DNA of 64,000 nt from Calothrix sp. NIES-4105 (GTDB lineage Bacteria; Cyanobacteriota; Cyanobacteriia; Cyanobacteriales; Nostocaceae), in contig NZ_AP018290.1 of the NCBI RefSeq assembly GCF_002368415.1, positions 9,725,717 through 9,789,716 on the forward strand. The letters run 5' to 3'. Shown in pieces: positions 8,294 to 17,809 of this stretch. The notes beneath the pieces were generated by a model. The model searched no databases and was not told the origin of the DNA. It was given only the letters and a program-made list of their open reading frames with translations. The translations under genes and the position numbers were made by a program. Numbering within the stretch: position 1 is the first letter of the stretch; each line of letters starts with the position of its first letter.

Positions 8294-9511
8294 TTCATAA
8301 CTTCTTCCCCGCCATTTTTTTGGTTTTTGTAAAGCTGATAGGATTATTCGTAAGACTGCTAAAGGGTCAGCAAAAGGTGATAGCCAAAACAACCAATTTC
8401 CTTTAGCTTGACTGTAGTCGTATGAAGGTGCTATCGCAAACAGCATTGCAAATCTAATTATTATTAGCAATAAATTCAACAGCAGCAAAAGTGTTATTGG
8501 CAAATTTTGTTGGATATGGGCACTACCAAATAATTCTGGATTCGATATGACAATAGGGAGAAGTAACAAAAGGATCAAAATTGGTAAACCTTGAACTGAA
8601 GCAAGTAACCAAATATCACCCCAGGTTTGCGCGCGCTTTGAAGCATCTTTAAGGTCTAAACTGCGACCCCATTCGTTCCATGTCTCAACGGCGCCTTCGT
8701 ACATTCGGACTTTTAAAACTTTGGCGCCGTCTAAAAAACCAACTTTAAACCCAGAAGCAGCTATGTGACGTGCTAAAGTAACATCGTCACAAAAAGAACT
8801 ACTAGCACTCGTATAACCGTTGACTGACTCTAATACAGTTCGACGACATAAAAAGCACTGTCCATTAGCCATAACTCGCTCTGGCTGGTCTGTATTAATT
8901 CCGGCAGGGTCAAAGCGATAAAGTAATGTCATTAATAATGCTGGTTGTAACCAACATTCGCCTGGATACTTAAGAATAAATTGTGGCGACAGTGATATCA
9001 AGTCATATTCAAGAGCAACAGCAGTGTTAACCAAACTAGCAACTAAACCAGGATGCGGTTGTGTATCAGCATCCATACCCAGAAACCATGTACAAGCTTT
9101 CGATGTTTGTTTAAAACCGCTATGTAATGCCCACGGACGACCAACCCAGCCTTGAGGTAAGGGGTCATCTGTCATGACACGAAACCGAGGGTCTTGTTTT
9201 TGTGCTGCTATAACTAATTCTTTTGTTCCATCTTTTGAATTACTATCAACAACAATAACTTCTCGAAGTTCATAACTTTGCCGACTCAAACCAGCAAGTA
9301 ATGGGTTAATACGTTCAGCTTCATTAAGTGTGGGAACAACCACGCTAACGCTACCCAAAATATCAAGCGTGGGTTTTTGTGGCAACAAAGGAGGGTTACG
9401 ACGGGGACCTTTAAGTAAACGCGACAGCAGAATAGCAAACGCTGGTAATTGAATCAAAAGCAATAGAAGCGCAATAGCACTTACTATTGATAACAAATTG
9501 GTCATTGACAA
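8288..9511 (-). CDS. cruG: Glycosyltransferase family 2, CruG-type carotenoid 2'-O-glycosyltransferase
   Basis: 407 residues: an N-terminal membrane anchor (5-28), a GT2 catalytic domain (50-290; VVVPTLNEAERI, VDSNSKDGT, GMDADTQPHPGL, FCDDVTLARHI) and two to three C-terminal hydrophobic spans (305-400). Position directly downstream of cruF, on the same strand with a 76-bp gap, mirrors the known cruF-cruG pairing, where CruG adds the sugar to the 2'-hydroxyl of myxoxanthophyll. GT2 alone would not give the substrate; the assignment rests on the neighbour. The stop TAG falls in a GTTAGGA repeat. Confidence 0.85.
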   Translation of the reverse strand: MSMTNLLSIVSAIALLLLLIQLPAFAILLSRLLKGPRRNPPLLPQKPTLDILGSVSVVVPTLNEAERINPLLAGLSRQSYELREVIVVDSNSKDGTKELVIAAQKQDPRFRVMTDDPLPQGWVGRPWALHSGFKQTSKACTWFLGMDADTQPHPGLVASLVNTAVALEYDLISLSPQFILKYPGECWLQPALLMTLLYRFDPAGINTDQPERVMANGQCFLCRRTVLESVNGYTSASSSFCDDVTLARHIAASGFKVGFLDGAKVLKVRMYEGAVETWNEWGRSLDLKDASKRAQTWGDIWLLASVQGLPILILLLLLPIVISNPELFGSAHIQQNLPITLLLLLNLLLIIIRFAMLFAIAPSYDYSQAKGNWLFWLSPFADPLAVLRIILSALQKPKKWRGRSYES

Positions 9512-9587
9512 AGAAGTTAGGAGTTAGGAGCTGTAGCTGTAGTAGCTGTAGGGTGGGCAATGCCCACCTTACGAAAGTGACATATCT
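9512..9587. repeat. Composite repeats between cruF and cruG
   Basis: Contains GTTAGGA units, CTGTAG triplets and a hairpin TAGGGTGGGCAATGCCCACC at 9549-9568. The same hairpin recurs at 62219. It could act as an intercistronic processing or attenuation element, but it looks like an ordinary interspersed repeat. Confidence 0.7.
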
Positions 9588-10493
9588 TTACTTGGCGCCA
9601 GCTTCTACTGGAACAACTGTAGCGACTTCGGTTACAGCTTGAGGTGTTGCACCTTGTGTAAATGCTTTCCACCACAATAGTACTGCTGGAATTACTCCTG
9701 TAATTAAACCTAACGATACAGGAACTATAAACCCTGCACCTAAGCTGAGTCCAGCCGCAAAACCAAAGTTACTTAAGTAAACTATCATTGGAACGTTGAG
9801 TTGCTTTGGCTCTAATTTTACGGGGTTATTACGCCACAATAGCGCTGCTACTCCCATAAAGACGCTTGCGGTACCGAACCAACCTGCATAATTTTGGTAG
9901 GGAGTTCCATAAAAAGCCCCCGCTTTGTCCCAAAACCAAAACGGTAGCGACGTTTGACTCATAGCTGGTTCAAGCGCAAAGTCCCAGCTTGTAAATAATA
10001 CTGCTCCTAGTACCACGGCGCCAACTTGACGCAAGAGTGTTGGATTTTTTGCGACTCCTAACCCCGCGCGGGCAATAAGATATGCTGATAATCCAACGTA
10101 GAACCAAGACAAAGGAATTGTAAAGGGTACAAGTTCTGCTATTTTGTACCCCAAGCCATTCAAATAATGATAGTCACCGAAAGGAAACCCAGTTCCTGTT
10201 CCTAATAACTCACTACTGACCGATATTAAGACTGACGGCACCATGAATGAAAGCCAAGTTTGCCATCCCAAAGTCCTGAATGCAAAAATCGAGACAGCTA
10301 TAGTACCAAGAACAATATCAACTACACCACCATTTGCCATACTCACTTGCATAGCTGTTTGTCCAACTTCGCCCAAATTCAAAATCTTCTCGGCGTGTGG
10401 TATGACCAGCAGAATACCCGCTAGCCCAAAAGCCTTAGCCAGTATATGACCCGTTAAACATACGCGCTCGGCGATAACAAGCTGTTTCATCAT
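9588..10493 (-). CDS. cruF: Carotenoid 1',2'-hydratase CruF
   Basis: Integral membrane protein of about seven spans that hydrates the psi-end of carotenoids on the way to myxoxanthophyll. Family landmarks are ERVCLTGHILAKAFGLAG, SELLGTGTGFPFGDYHYLNG and FTSWDFALEPAMSQ, in which conserved acidic/His residues lie at membrane faces. The start is set at ATG 10493 (MMKQLVIAE) because the open frame upstream to 10517 begins with GTG and adds unconserved residues. Gene order cruF then cruG suggests one operon. The 291-bp divergent gap to the next gene probably holds its promoter. Confidence 0.9.
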   Translation of the reverse strand: MMKQLVIAERVCLTGHILAKAFGLAGILLVIPHAEKILNLGEVGQTAMQVSMANGGVVDIVLGTIAVSIFAFRTLGWQTWLSFMVPSVLISVSSELLGTGTGFPFGDYHYLNGLGYKIAELVPFTIPLSWFYVGLSAYLIARAGLGVAKNPTLLRQVGAVVLGAVLFTSWDFALEPAMSQTSLPFWFWDKAGAFYGTPYQNYAGWFGTASVFMGVAALLWRNNPVKLEPKQLNVPMIVYLSNFGFAAGLSLGAGFIVPVSLGLITGVIPAVLLWWKAFTQGATPQAVTEVATVVPVEAGAK

Positions 10494-10784
10494 ATTCCTT
10501 AACAAGATGTAACTCACGGTTACTTAGCTGCTAACAGTTTACAAATGTTTAAGAAATTATTTAACTACTTTATTAGAAAATTCTCCATTATATTTTCCGT
10601 CGTCGTCAAAAATTCGCTTCATGCTTCCAAATTTCAAAGCACAACTCAATCTTGACAAAATTTAGTATAAATTTATACAAATATTTTTTTTTACTGCTTT
10701 AGATGAGTAATATTACTTATGTGTATGGAATTATATTTTCGGTTGATAATTGAAGAGTAGTAACCTGACAGGTTGGATAATCAT

Positions 10785-11213
10785 ATGATGTCAGTCATCA
10801 AAAGAGTTCCGTGGGTAACGCTAACGTTAGCATTACTTACTTACTGTTGTCTAGGTTGGGTTATATCGCAAGAGCGCGTACCTCCTAGCGCATGGTTTGC
10901 AATTGTACCTATAGTCATTTTATTCGTTGGCGCCCTAGCGACTCCTTGGGCACAAATTAACCTTTATTCCAATTTATTATTTAAATCTGACGTGCGTTCT
11001 TTCTGCATTGCAGTTTTGGGTGCATTTTTGCTATTTCTGATGATTTCCTGGTTTCGTTTATTTCTTGATTTTCTACTTCTGACATCCGCGATGATTTTGG
11101 TACGAATAGATTTTCAAATGGCTGGGTTTCAGTATATACATACGTTTGCAGCTTTATGCATCATCGCCATCATCGGTTTAGCAATGGGTGTATTAATCAA
11201 TCAGTTTATTTAG
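10785..11213 (+). CDS. Conserved membrane protein of unknown function
   Basis: 142 residues from ATG 10785 (the frame also has TTG 10773 and ATG 10788). Four hydrophobic segments at about 10-30, 35-55, 70-95 and 115-140; short cytosolic loops. No catalytic motif. It resembles small cyanobacterial multi-span proteins of unknown role. Divergent from cruF. The stop TAG overlaps the first AGTGCTG unit of the adjacent heptamer array. Confidence 0.7.
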   Translation: MMSVIKRVPWVTLTLALLTYCCLGWVISQERVPPSAWFAIVPIVILFVGALATPWAQINLYSNLLFKSDVRSFCIAVLGAFLLFLMISWFRLFLDFLLLTSAMILVRIDFQMAGFQYIHTFAALCIIAIIGLAMGVLINQFI

Positions 11214-11337
11214 TGCTGAGTGCTGAGTGCTGAGTGCTGAGTGCTGAGTGCTGAGTGCTGAGTACTGAGTAAGAGTTAGGAGTTAGGAGTTAGCAGCAAC
11301 TACTCAGCACTCAGCACTTTCTACTCAGTACTTAACT
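11214..11337. repeat. GTGCTGA heptamer array with inverted partner
   Basis: Seven or eight GTGCTGA units (11215-11270), three GTTAGGA units, then the reverse-complement form ACTCAGC on the far side, so the whole can fold back. It lies between two converging genes and could terminate both. Confidence 0.8.
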
Positions 11338-11592
11338 AGCAGCAGGATAAATGCTGATTTTCTGGCGGGTTTTACCTTTTCTCTCGAATGTGACTACACC
11401 GTCAATTAAGGCAAACAAAGTATCATCTTTACCGATACCTACGTTGTTACCTGGGTGAAATTTTGTACCGCGTTGGCGAACTAAAATATTGCCCGCGCGT
11501 ACAGTTTGACCACCATAGCGTTTTACACCTAGTCGCTGTGCATTTGAGTCGCGTCCGTTCCGAGTACTACCAGTACCTTTCTTACTAGCCAT
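11332..11592 (-). CDS. rpmA: 50S ribosomal protein L27
   Basis: 86 residues; the family pattern [39 protein letters not shown] and [17 protein letters not shown] is complete. L27 sits at the peptidyl-transferase centre with its N-terminal tail near the P-site tRNA. It is the second gene of the usual rplU-rpmA operon, 33 nt after rplU, with an AGAGGAC ribosome-binding site before the ATG. Confidence 0.98.
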   Translation of the reverse strand: MASKKGTGSTRNGRDSNAQRLGVKRYGGQTVRAGNILVRQRGTKFHPGNNVGIGKDDTLFALIDGVVTFERKGKTRQKISIYPAAS

Positions 11593-11625
11593 AATGTCCT
11601 CTTTATCTGTATTATCTCTCTTTAA

Positions 11626-12078
11626 TTATTCTGCAACGGGCGCCTCAGTTTCAGTTGAAGCAACGAACGCCTCAGTTTGAGTTTCAGTATCAGTTGAAGC
11701 AACGGGCGCCTCAGTTTGAGTTTCAGTAGAAGCAGTTTCAGTTGTTGACCCCAATACTGACCCGTTCATTGTAATCGAATCAATCATCAAGCGAGTAACT
11801 TCCTGACGGTGACCGCGTTTTTTACGGGTTTTCTTCTTAGGCTTCATTTTATAGACAAGGACTTTGCGGTCGCGAAAATGTCGCATCACAGTGCCTTCGA
11901 CTACGGCGCCTTCAACAGTCGGTTGTCCTACAGTTACATTGCCATCGTGCTGTACCAATAAAACCGCGTTAATACTAACTTTCTCATCCGGTTGAGCAGT
12001 AAGCAGTTCGATATCGTAGAAGCGACCTGGCTCTACACGCACTTGCTTGCCGCCAGTTTCAATAATTGCGTAAGTCAT
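11626..12078 (-). CDS. rplU: 50S ribosomal protein L21 with repetitive C-terminal tail
   Basis: The core (about residues 1-105) is ordinary L21: [20 protein letters not shown], and a basic [16 protein letters not shown] loop. It is followed by a ~40-residue acidic tail built from near repeats of [12 protein letters not shown], encoded by imperfect ~50-bp DNA repeats, each with a GGCGCC or near-GGCGCC site. Bacterial L21 usually ends near residue 105. ATG 12078 is preferred to the in-frame TTG at 12081. First gene of rplU-rpmA. Confidence 0.96.
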   Translation of the reverse strand: MTYAIIETGGKQVRVEPGRFYDIELLTAQPDEKVSINAVLLVQHDGNVTVGQPTVEGAVVEGTVMRHFRDRKVLVYKMKPKKKTRKKRGHRQEVTRLMIDSITMNGSVLGSTTETASTETQTEAPVASTDTETQTEAFVASTETEAPVAE

Positions 12079-12398
12079 CAAATTGTCCTATGTGTTGCCG
12101 TACAGGTAGCTGAACTATATAAGTCTTTTGGACGAAAGTTTGCCAGCCTTTATCATGTCTACCTGTTCCGAGCGGGGGTTAGACAGACAATCTCTCATAT
12201 TATTTTGTAGTCAAGGCAATGTCAATTAATATTTTCTAAAAAATTTTAGATTATTTTTGGATAGTTGGCGTAATTTTTGTGATTAGGGCTGTATTTATAA
12301 ATGACACAGAACAGCACCAAACCATCTGAGTAGCTTTTACGGTTGCTCAGATTTTCTTTAGATATAATTGTGGTGTGGTATAGTGTAGTTGATGTAAT
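12079..12398. other. Leader region of rplU and divergent gene
   Basis: 320 bp, AT-rich. Divergent promoters for rplU (minus) and the nucleotidyltransferase (plus) must lie here. A plausible -10 for the plus gene is TATAGT near 12378. An L21 leader structure is possible but I could not fold one convincingly. Confidence 0.5.
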
Positions 12399-13493
12399 AT
12401 GCAGCGGATTGAAGTTGAAAAACGTTCTATATTCATTGGTTTGGCAGGAAGTCACGGTTATGGATTAAATCGTCCTGATTCTGATTATGATTATCGAGGC
12501 GTATTTATTGCCCCGAAAGAATATTATCTGGGGTTTAGTACTTTTGAGCAGAAAGAAAACGGTTGGGACTCAGAACCCGGAATGTTTCCGTTTTTAGATG
12601 GAAACAAAGATACTGTTATCTACGAGTTGCGGAAAATAATCCAGCTATTATCAGGCGCCAATCCCAACGTGTTAGAGTTGCTGTGGATGAAAGAGTATCC
12701 AGTTCTCACAGAAGTTGGGCAGCATTTAATTAACCATCGTAAATTATTCTTGAGCAAGAAAGTCAAGCATACCTACTCAGGATATGCATTTGCTCAAATT
12801 AAGAAAATGGAAAGTCACCGTAAATGGTTATTAAACCCACCCAAAAGTAAACCATTGCCTAGCGACTTTAAAATAGAAAGTGAAGAACCACTCTCAAAAG
12901 AAGAGCTTAACGCATTTTTAGAATATTTATATCTGATAATTCGCGGGAAGATAGAGTTTTTAGAAGAATCAGAGCAATTGTATAAACTACTAACAGCCGA
13001 TATAGACTTTAAAGGCGTTCTGAAACAATACATTTTACCTGATGATACTTTAGAAACTACCCAAAAATTTACTAATAGCCGTAAAGATTTTATTCGACTA
13101 TTACAAAGAAGTCAAAGCTATCAAGTTGCATTACGCGAATGGAAAGCTTATTTATCTTGGCAAGAAAATCGTAACCCCGTGCGTGCGGAAATGGAGCGTA
13201 AATCTGGCTTTGACCTCAAACATGGAATGCACTGTATACGTTTATTACGTAGTGGCTTAGAAATTTTACGCACAGGAGAAATTGTTGTAGACCGTCGAGA
13301 AGCTGGTGATGTTGAAGAATTAAGAGCAATATTGCATGGTAAATATTCTTATGAAGAAGTAATGAAAATGGCAGAAGATTTAGTAGCCGAGATGGACGAA
13401 GTATATCAAGTATCTACTTTGCCACATCGACCTAATTTAGAGCAAATTAATCAGTTATGTATTGAATTAGTAGAAATGCAAGGGTGGAATTAA
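12399..13493 (+). CDS. Predicted nucleotidyltransferase (polymerase-beta superfamily, RlaP-like)
   Basis: 364 residues. The N-terminus has the minimal nucleotidyltransferase signature IFIGLAGSHGYGLNRPDSDY followed by DYRGVF, that is G-S with a downstream D-x-D, then a long helical region. The pattern matches the RlaP group (PF10127) of the polymerase-beta superfamily, which is often linked to RNA repair; this link is family knowledge, not shown here. No RNA-ligase gene is adjacent, although an ATP-dependent ligase lies at 58752. Substrate unknown. ATG 12399 starts just before the fold. Confidence 0.8.
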   Translation: MQRIEVEKRSIFIGLAGSHGYGLNRPDSDYDYRGVFIAPKEYYLGFSTFEQKENGWDSEPGMFPFLDGNKDTVIYELRKIIQLLSGANPNVLELLWMKEYPVLTEVGQHLINHRKLFLSKKVKHTYSGYAFAQIKKMESHRKWLLNPPKSKPLPSDFKIESEEPLSKEELNAFLEYLYLIIRGKIEFLEESEQLYKLLTADIDFKGVLKQYILPDDTLETTQKFTNSRKDFIRLLQRSQSYQVALREWKAYLSWQENRNPVRAEMERKSGFDLKHGMHCIRLLRSGLEILRTGEIVVDRREAGDVEELRAILHGKYSYEEVMKMAEDLVAEMDEVYQVSTLPHRPNLEQINQLCIELVEMQGWN

Positions 13494-13554
13494 TATCTTG
13501 TGGAAGAGCCATCTCTTGTGGAACAGGCATCCTTGCCTGTTCTAAACATAAGGC

Positions 13555-13693
13555 GGCGCCACGTGCTTCTAGAGTTACCGTTGGCGCCATCGCAACAAGT
13601 TCAACACTACCATCAATATTTTTTACCAATCCTTGTGCTTCAGTAATCTCAACTTTATCTAACTGGCTTTCTCTTACTTTTCTGCTACAATAA
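13555..13693 (-). pseudogene. Remnant of a two-partner-secretion (hemagglutinin-type) exoprotein C-terminus
   Basis: The minus strand reads VEITEAQGLVKNIDGSVEL then VAMAPTV with no start codon nearby and in-frame stops just upstream. Cyanobacterial hemagglutinin-type exoproteins commonly end with EAQGW..(N/D)..G.V.L.A.APT, so this looks like the last ~45 codons of such a gene. It is followed (in its own direction) by an interspersed GGAACAGGCA..TGCCTGTTC hairpin at 13520-13543. The motif comes from memory, so confidence is moderate. Confidence 0.45.
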
Positions 13694-13766
13694 ACTTATC
13701 TAAGATGCGAACACTCTTCCTTTGCGTTCTTTGCGGTTTGTTATATAAATGCTGGGAATTTTAGGA

Positions 13767-13800
13767 GATGTTGGGTTGCGCTACACCCAACCTACGTTTT
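13767..13800. repeat. Short GTTGGG foldback repeat
   Basis: GATGTTGGGTTGCGCTACAC then CCAACCTACG: a compact member of the GTAGGTTGGG family, overlapping the 3' end of the minus-strand gene at 13792. Confidence 0.65.
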
Positions 13801-14091
13801 ATGTATTACATCGACAAAACCATATAAGCTGATGATAAGCATTAATATGGCGCCGATTTTGAGGACGCTAGCTCGACGTGAAGGTGTATTTGCTTGGCGT
13901 ACTAAAATTGACATTGCGGAACCTATTGCAAAACTTAACCCTAATGTCATACATGGCTTTTGAACTGGAAATATGATTGATGCGATTATCATTATCGCTG
14001 CCAGCCCTAACATTATATTCTCAATAAGCTCATAAGGGTTATGTTGGCTGATTGAAACAAAAGTACTAAACCAAAATCTAAAAGTTTGCAT
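13792..14091 (-). CDS. Small putative membrane protein
   Basis: 99 residues with three hydrophobic segments (about 27-45, 47-63, 78-95) and no known motif. The ATG at 14091 is preceded only by a foldback repeat (14097-14234) and lacks a clear Shine-Dalgarno sequence, and the last codons run into a repeat. It may be a real small gene whose flanks were replaced by repeats, or a chance frame. Function unknown. Confidence 0.45.
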   Translation of the reverse strand: MQTFRFWFSTFVSISQHNPYELIENIMLGLAAIMIIASIIFPVQKPCMTLGLSFAIGSAMSILVRQANTPSRRASVLKIGAILMLIISLYGFVDVIHKT

Positions 14092-14096
14092 ATGAT

Positions 14097-14234
14097 TGGC
14101 AACGGATATAACGGATGTAGCGGATAGTTTTTGTGATTGCCTAGAGAAATCAAATAATAGGCGCCGGGATGCCGGATGATGAATGTTTATATAAATGTAA
14201 TATCCATCCGTTACATCCGTTGCATCCGTTGCCA
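14097..14234. repeat. Foldback repeat, AACGGATGT family, copy 1
   Basis: Left arm GGCAACGGATATAACGGATG, right arm ATCCGTTACATCCGTTGCAT then CCGTTGCCA: tandem ~9-bp ACGGATGTA words in inverted arrangement around a variable centre. Other copies at 26753, 62321 and 63526. Confidence 0.85.
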
Positions 14235-14237
14235 GTA

Positions 14238-15356
14238 TTATCGAACTCCTGTTTTAATACCCGTACCATTTTTAGATGCGGTAGCAAGCTCTGGTATTTC
14301 TACGCCAAAAATGCGACCGAATACTTTTTCGACTTTGTAACCTGAGTCAATAGATTCAAGCGGGTCTTTACGTAAACGGTGACGTAGACACAGTGTAATT
14401 ACACGACGAATATCATCAATTGTTACTTCGGTGCGTCCTTCAAAGGCAGTGATTGCTTTTGCCGCGCGGTTAGTAACGATATCACCCCGTAAACCATCTA
14501 CATCAAGCTCTGCACAAACTTCAGAAATTTTTACCCGCAGGTCATAGTCCATATTAACGGAGGATAATAAATTTTGAGCGTTGATGATGCGTTGCTGCAA
14601 TTCATCTTGCTGTGGTTGGTACTTTTCTAAGACTTGTTGGGGGTTTTGGTCGAATTCTGAACGCTGTTCGACAATTTGGACGCGCAATGCTGGTTCTTTA
14701 ACGGTACGAATTTCAGCGTGCATTCCAAAACGGTCGAGTAACTGCGGACGTAGTTCACCTTCTTCTGGGTTGCCGGAACCTACTAATACAAAACGTGCGG
14801 GGTGACGAATTGAAATACCTTCGCGTTCGACTGTGTTCCAACCACTTGCTGCTGAGTCGAGGAGTACGTCAACTAAGTGGTCATCTAACAAGTTAACTTC
14901 ATCGACGTATAATATACCTCTGTTTGCTTTGGCGAGTAATCCTGGTTCAAAAGCTTTTACACCTTCAGAAAGTGCTTTTTCAATATCAATAGTGCCGCAA
15001 ACTCTGTCTTCGGTGGCGCCTAAAGGTAAATCAACCATCAGCACTTTACGTTGCACAACCGGGACATTATTTCCTTGCTGTACATTTGCACGCACATCAT
15101 CACCCATTAATTCGGGGTCACTAGGGTGACTATTAAACGGGTCATTTTCAACAACGGGAATTTCTGGAAGCAAGTCAGCCAACGCGCGGATGGTGGTGGA
15201 CTTACCCGTTCCTCTATCCCCCATAATCATTACACCACCAATTTTGGGGTCAATGACGTTCAACAGCAAAGCCAGCTTCATTTCTTCCTGACCGACAATT
15301 GCTGTAAATGGAAAAACTACACGACGAGTGTTTGCTGTAGCTTGAGTTGAACTCAC
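14238..15356 (-). CDS. chlI: Magnesium chelatase ATPase subunit ChlI
   Basis: AAA+ subunit that, with ChlD and ChlH, inserts Mg2+ into protoporphyrin IX, the first committed step of chlorophyll synthesis. 372 residues. [20 protein letters not shown] opens the domain; Walker [10 protein letters not shown], Walker [15 protein letters not shown] and sensor region [20 protein letters not shown] are intact. The start appears to be GTG at 15356 ([14 protein letters not shown]); no suitable ATG precedes the conserved region. It is a single gene between repeat-rich gaps. Confidence 0.97.
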   Translation of the reverse strand: MSSTQATANTRRVVFPFTAIVGQEEMKLALLLNVIDPKIGGVMIMGDRGTGKSTTIRALADLLPEIPVVENDPFNSHPSDPELMGDDVRANVQQGNNVPVVQRKVLMVDLPLGATEDRVCGTIDIEKALSEGVKAFEPGLLAKANRGILYVDEVNLLDDHLVDVLLDSAASGWNTVEREGISIRHPARFVLVGSGNPEEGELRPQLLDRFGMHAEIRTVKEPALRVQIVEQRSEFDQNPQQVLEKYQPQQDELQQRIINAQNLLSSVNMDYDLRVKISEVCAELDVDGLRGDIVTNRAAKAITAFEGRTEVTIDDIRRVITLCLRHRLRKDPLESIDSGYKVEKVFGRIFGVEIPELATASKNGTGIKTGVR

Positions 15357-15450
15357 CCCTACGACCTCTTACTATATTTCTCTTATCATCGCTTTATATT
15401 GTGCCATAATTAGGGCGGGCAGGGATGCCGCTCCACAAGAGATATAAAGT

Positions 15451-16338
15451 TTATATTGGTTGTACTAATAACGCTGACTTAACAGGACGAATGGTAGAGT
15501 TTCCTTGTTTGTTTATTTTGCCGTTATACGTTTTGCCGTTATAGTACAGTGAGGATGAACTGCCACCATCTAAGTTCATTGCTTCGTTGGCGCCTAAATT
15601 TTTCATTAAGTCAGCTAATGCAGGTAAAGATATACCAGATGGTGTTTCTGGTTTTTGCGCTACCATTACTAAAATAATACTTCCATCCTCGCTAATTCCT
15701 ACAGCACTTCGAGCGTTGAGTTGAGTGCTACCAATTGCATCTCGGTTATTAGTTTTATCTACAAAACCTTCTTGAACTAAAGTAAGTTCGGGTAATAATC
15801 TAGAACCGGCGCCTATTGCATCGATAATTTTACAGTTAGGCACCGTTTTTTCTTCGTGTAGCGCTATTTCGTATTTTATTTTAGAACCACATGATATTTT
15901 TCTAAACTCGCTACGATTTAAGATTTTAGGTAAATAAGATTGTAGGTCAGGATTATTTACAAGTCTCTCATTTAATTTTGGGTCTGCGACTTTGTTTTCC
16001 TGTATTGTAATATGAGACGTTGTTTTTTGATTAATGGGGTCAAAATACCCAGCATTTATAGCTGCAATAGCTCTGTGCTTCTGGGCAAATTCTTCAATAG
16101 TAATTAATTTATCTGATACTGCTGGAGTTATTAAGTACTTACTATTTACAGGAATTTTAACTGTATGAACTACACCCGAAGGTAGAGCGCGCGAAGAGTA
16201 CTGAATTATTTGAGATGGTGTTACAGTCTCTTTTTGTGCAATTGTACTCGAAGTCGCAGGTACATTAAAGGGGCGCCAGGTAAATAATAGCATTCCCAAA
16301 GTTACCAAGAATAAACTATATAACCAGATTTTTTTCAC
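15451..16338 (-). CDS. Phosphodiester glycosidase-domain (NAGPA-like) exported protein
   Basis: 295 residues: an N-terminal signal/anchor (4-21, IWLYSLFLVTLGMLLFTW), then a NAGPA/DUF2233-type domain (55-290) with the conserved AIAAINAGYFDP, NARSAVGISEDG and MNLDGGSSSSLYY motifs. The family includes the lysosomal uncovering enzyme and bacterial exopolysaccharide-related hydrolases; the cyanobacterial substrate is unknown. Probably acts in the periplasm. A GTAGGTTGGG foldback repeat starts 6 nt upstream of the ATG, so the leader is repeat-derived. Confidence 0.85.
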   Translation of the reverse strand: MKKIWLYSLFLVTLGMLLFTWRPFNVPATSSTIAQKETVTPSQIIQYSSRALPSGVVHTVKIPVNSKYLITPAVSDKLITIEEFAQKHRAIAAINAGYFDPINQKTTSHITIQENKVADPKLNERLVNNPDLQSYLPKILNRSEFRKISCGSKIKYEIALHEEKTVPNCKIIDAIGAGSRLLPELTLVQEGFVDKTNNRDAIGSTQLNARSAVGISEDGSIILVMVAQKPETPSGISLPALADLMKNLGANEAMNLDGGSSSSLYYNGKTYNGKINKQGNSTIRPVKSALLVQPI

Positions 16339-16343
16339 TTTAT

Positions 16344-16424
16344 TGTAGGTTGGGTCGAGGAACGGAACCCAACGTTAAATAGTATAAAATATCGTGTTGG
16401 GTTACGCGCGTAACCCAACCTACA
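16344..16424. repeat. GTAGGTTGGG foldback repeat in a gene leader
   Basis: Starts TGTAGGTTGGGTCGAGGAAC and ends with GTAACCCAACCTACA; the centre holds ACCCAACG..CGTGTTGGGT. It abuts the start of the NAGPA-domain gene. Confidence 0.8.
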
Positions 16425-16477
16425 GTACAAAACAACAGGCGCCTTACTTAAATCTCTCTGACTCTGGGAAGTTTAAG

Positions 16478-16507
16478 ATTCCCGACTTCTTGAAGAAGTC
16501 GGGAATC
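16478..16507. terminator. Hairpin downstream of the hibernation factor gene
   Basis: GATTCCCGACTTCTT followed by its reverse complement (30 bp, near perfect). It lies 19 bp past the stop of the minus-strand hibernation factor gene. An almost identical hairpin follows rbcS (37780-37810), so a terminator role after highly expressed genes is likely, although the T-tract is weak. Confidence 0.65.
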
Positions 16508-16525
16508 TGGCCATCCGCAGTCAAT

Positions 16526-17185
16526 TCATCGGTTTACATGGGGTTTTTCTGGCATTACGACGCTAGAATGATTTGCTTTACCATTCTTGCTATGACCGTT
16601 GGTGTGTCCATTATTGTTTCTGCGAGGTTGAATAACACCGTAACCACCGTGGTTGCGCTCGTAAATAACGTTAATTTCGTCGGTTTCAACGTTGTGGAAC
16701 ATGTAAAAATCGTGACCCACAAGTTGCAAATGCTCCAAAGCTTCTGTCATCGTCATCGGTGGCATAGCAAAATATTTAGTTCGGACTACCTCTTTGGGAA
16801 GTTCGGGAGTGCGTGTACCTATCAGGTCGTCAACTACCGTTGCTGTTTCAACGATTGTTTCTTCAATTGGATTGGGAGCTTTCTTATTTTGAATGCGTTC
16901 TTTATATTTTCTTAATTGACGCGCGATTTTATCCGCTACTAAATCAATGCTTGCATATAGGTTTTCGCTACTTTCCTCGGCACGGATAACGTTTTTATTG
17001 GCATAAATTGTCACTTCCGCAGCTTGTCTAGGATTTATTCGGGGATTTTTCGCTACGCTTAAATGGACATCCACTTCATTGGTGATATTCTGAAAGTGAC
17101 TTACTGCCTTTTCAATCTTTTGATGCACATATTCACGGATAGCATCGGTGATTTCAATATTTTTGCCGTGGATGACAAGCTTCAT
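16526..17185 (-). CDS. hpf: Ribosome hibernation promoting factor, long form (LrtA/HPF)
   Basis: 219 residues, the long-HPF length. Residues 1-100 form the ribosome-binding domain ([53 protein letters not shown]). Residues 130-190 form the dimerisation domain ([40 protein letters not shown]). It dimerises 70S ribosomes into inactive 100S particles. In cyanobacteria the homologue lrtA is light-repressed and has a long regulatory leader; here 624 bp precede it. The Asn/Gly/His-rich last 30 residues are poorly conserved. Confidence 0.95.
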   Translation of the reverse strand: MKLVIHGKNIEITDAIREYVHQKIEKAVSHFQNITNEVDVHLSVAKNPRINPRQAAEVTIYANKNVIRAEESSENLYASIDLVADKIARQLRKYKERIQNKKAPNPIEETIVETATVVDDLIGTRTPELPKEVVRTKYFAMPPMTMTEALEHLQLVGHDFYMFHNVETDEINVIYERNHGGYGVIQPRRNNNGHTNGHSKNGKANHSSVVMPEKPHVNR

Positions 17186-17809
17186 GTGTAAACTCTCCCG
17201 CTCAAACTTTAACTTGAGTTTAATTACGCTTTTTTTTTGCGGTAAGGTCTATCTGCCGCCAAAATCAGTCATGAACCGTTTATTGCAAGTCCTATACGCC
17301 TAATTGATGCCATATTAATTCTACCTGAAACCCGCGTTACTCCACTTTGATACTGCGTTCCCAAATCGTCAAATATATATGTCTTAGCTATCCAGATGTA
17401 CTCTACATCTTCTAAGACTTTACTCCTCCTGAAATAACTTGCTTTTTGTGTAAATAAACATTGGGTTTTTGGCAGTTTTATTCAACATGGCTCTTCAACA
17501 ATTTAATTAGGCGCCATAGAAGAGTGCATTTGTTCTTTCTTCTTGGCGTGACGTATGTGGCAGAGAATTCCCTCCAGCACCATTACCATTGAGGTTATAC
17601 ATTACAAGCTAGCACTTTGTAATTTATAAAACCGCTTATCTTGACTTTCCTTTACAATCTTTTGCACAGCTTGACATTTTATTTGCTTGGAAAGGGGGAA
17701 AGGGCAAAGCGTAAAGGGTAAAATAGCCTTTCTGGTTAAAATTAGAGCGCATTTACCCACTAGGTATGTTGAAATACTTATGTTTTTGATTAAATAGTTA
17801 AATCTCACT
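17186..17809. other. Long divergent intergenic region (hpf leader / lipB promoter)
   Basis: 624 bp with no supported gene. Includes a T-rich stretch just upstream of hpf (17228-17240) and one GGCGCC. Known cyanobacterial lrtA genes have long 5' leaders, so much of it may be transcribed with hpf. No riboswitch-like structure recognised. Confidence 0.5.

Noticed and set aside
12082-12200. tRNA-like segment near CTGTTCCGAGCGGGGG
   Set aside because: No cloverleaf could be drawn: acceptor and T arms do not pair and there is no GTTC-A/G-A loop.
16394-16915. 173-codon frame antisense to the hibernation factor gene
   Set aside because: Overlaps a clearly real gene and a repeat; composition typical of an antisense shadow.
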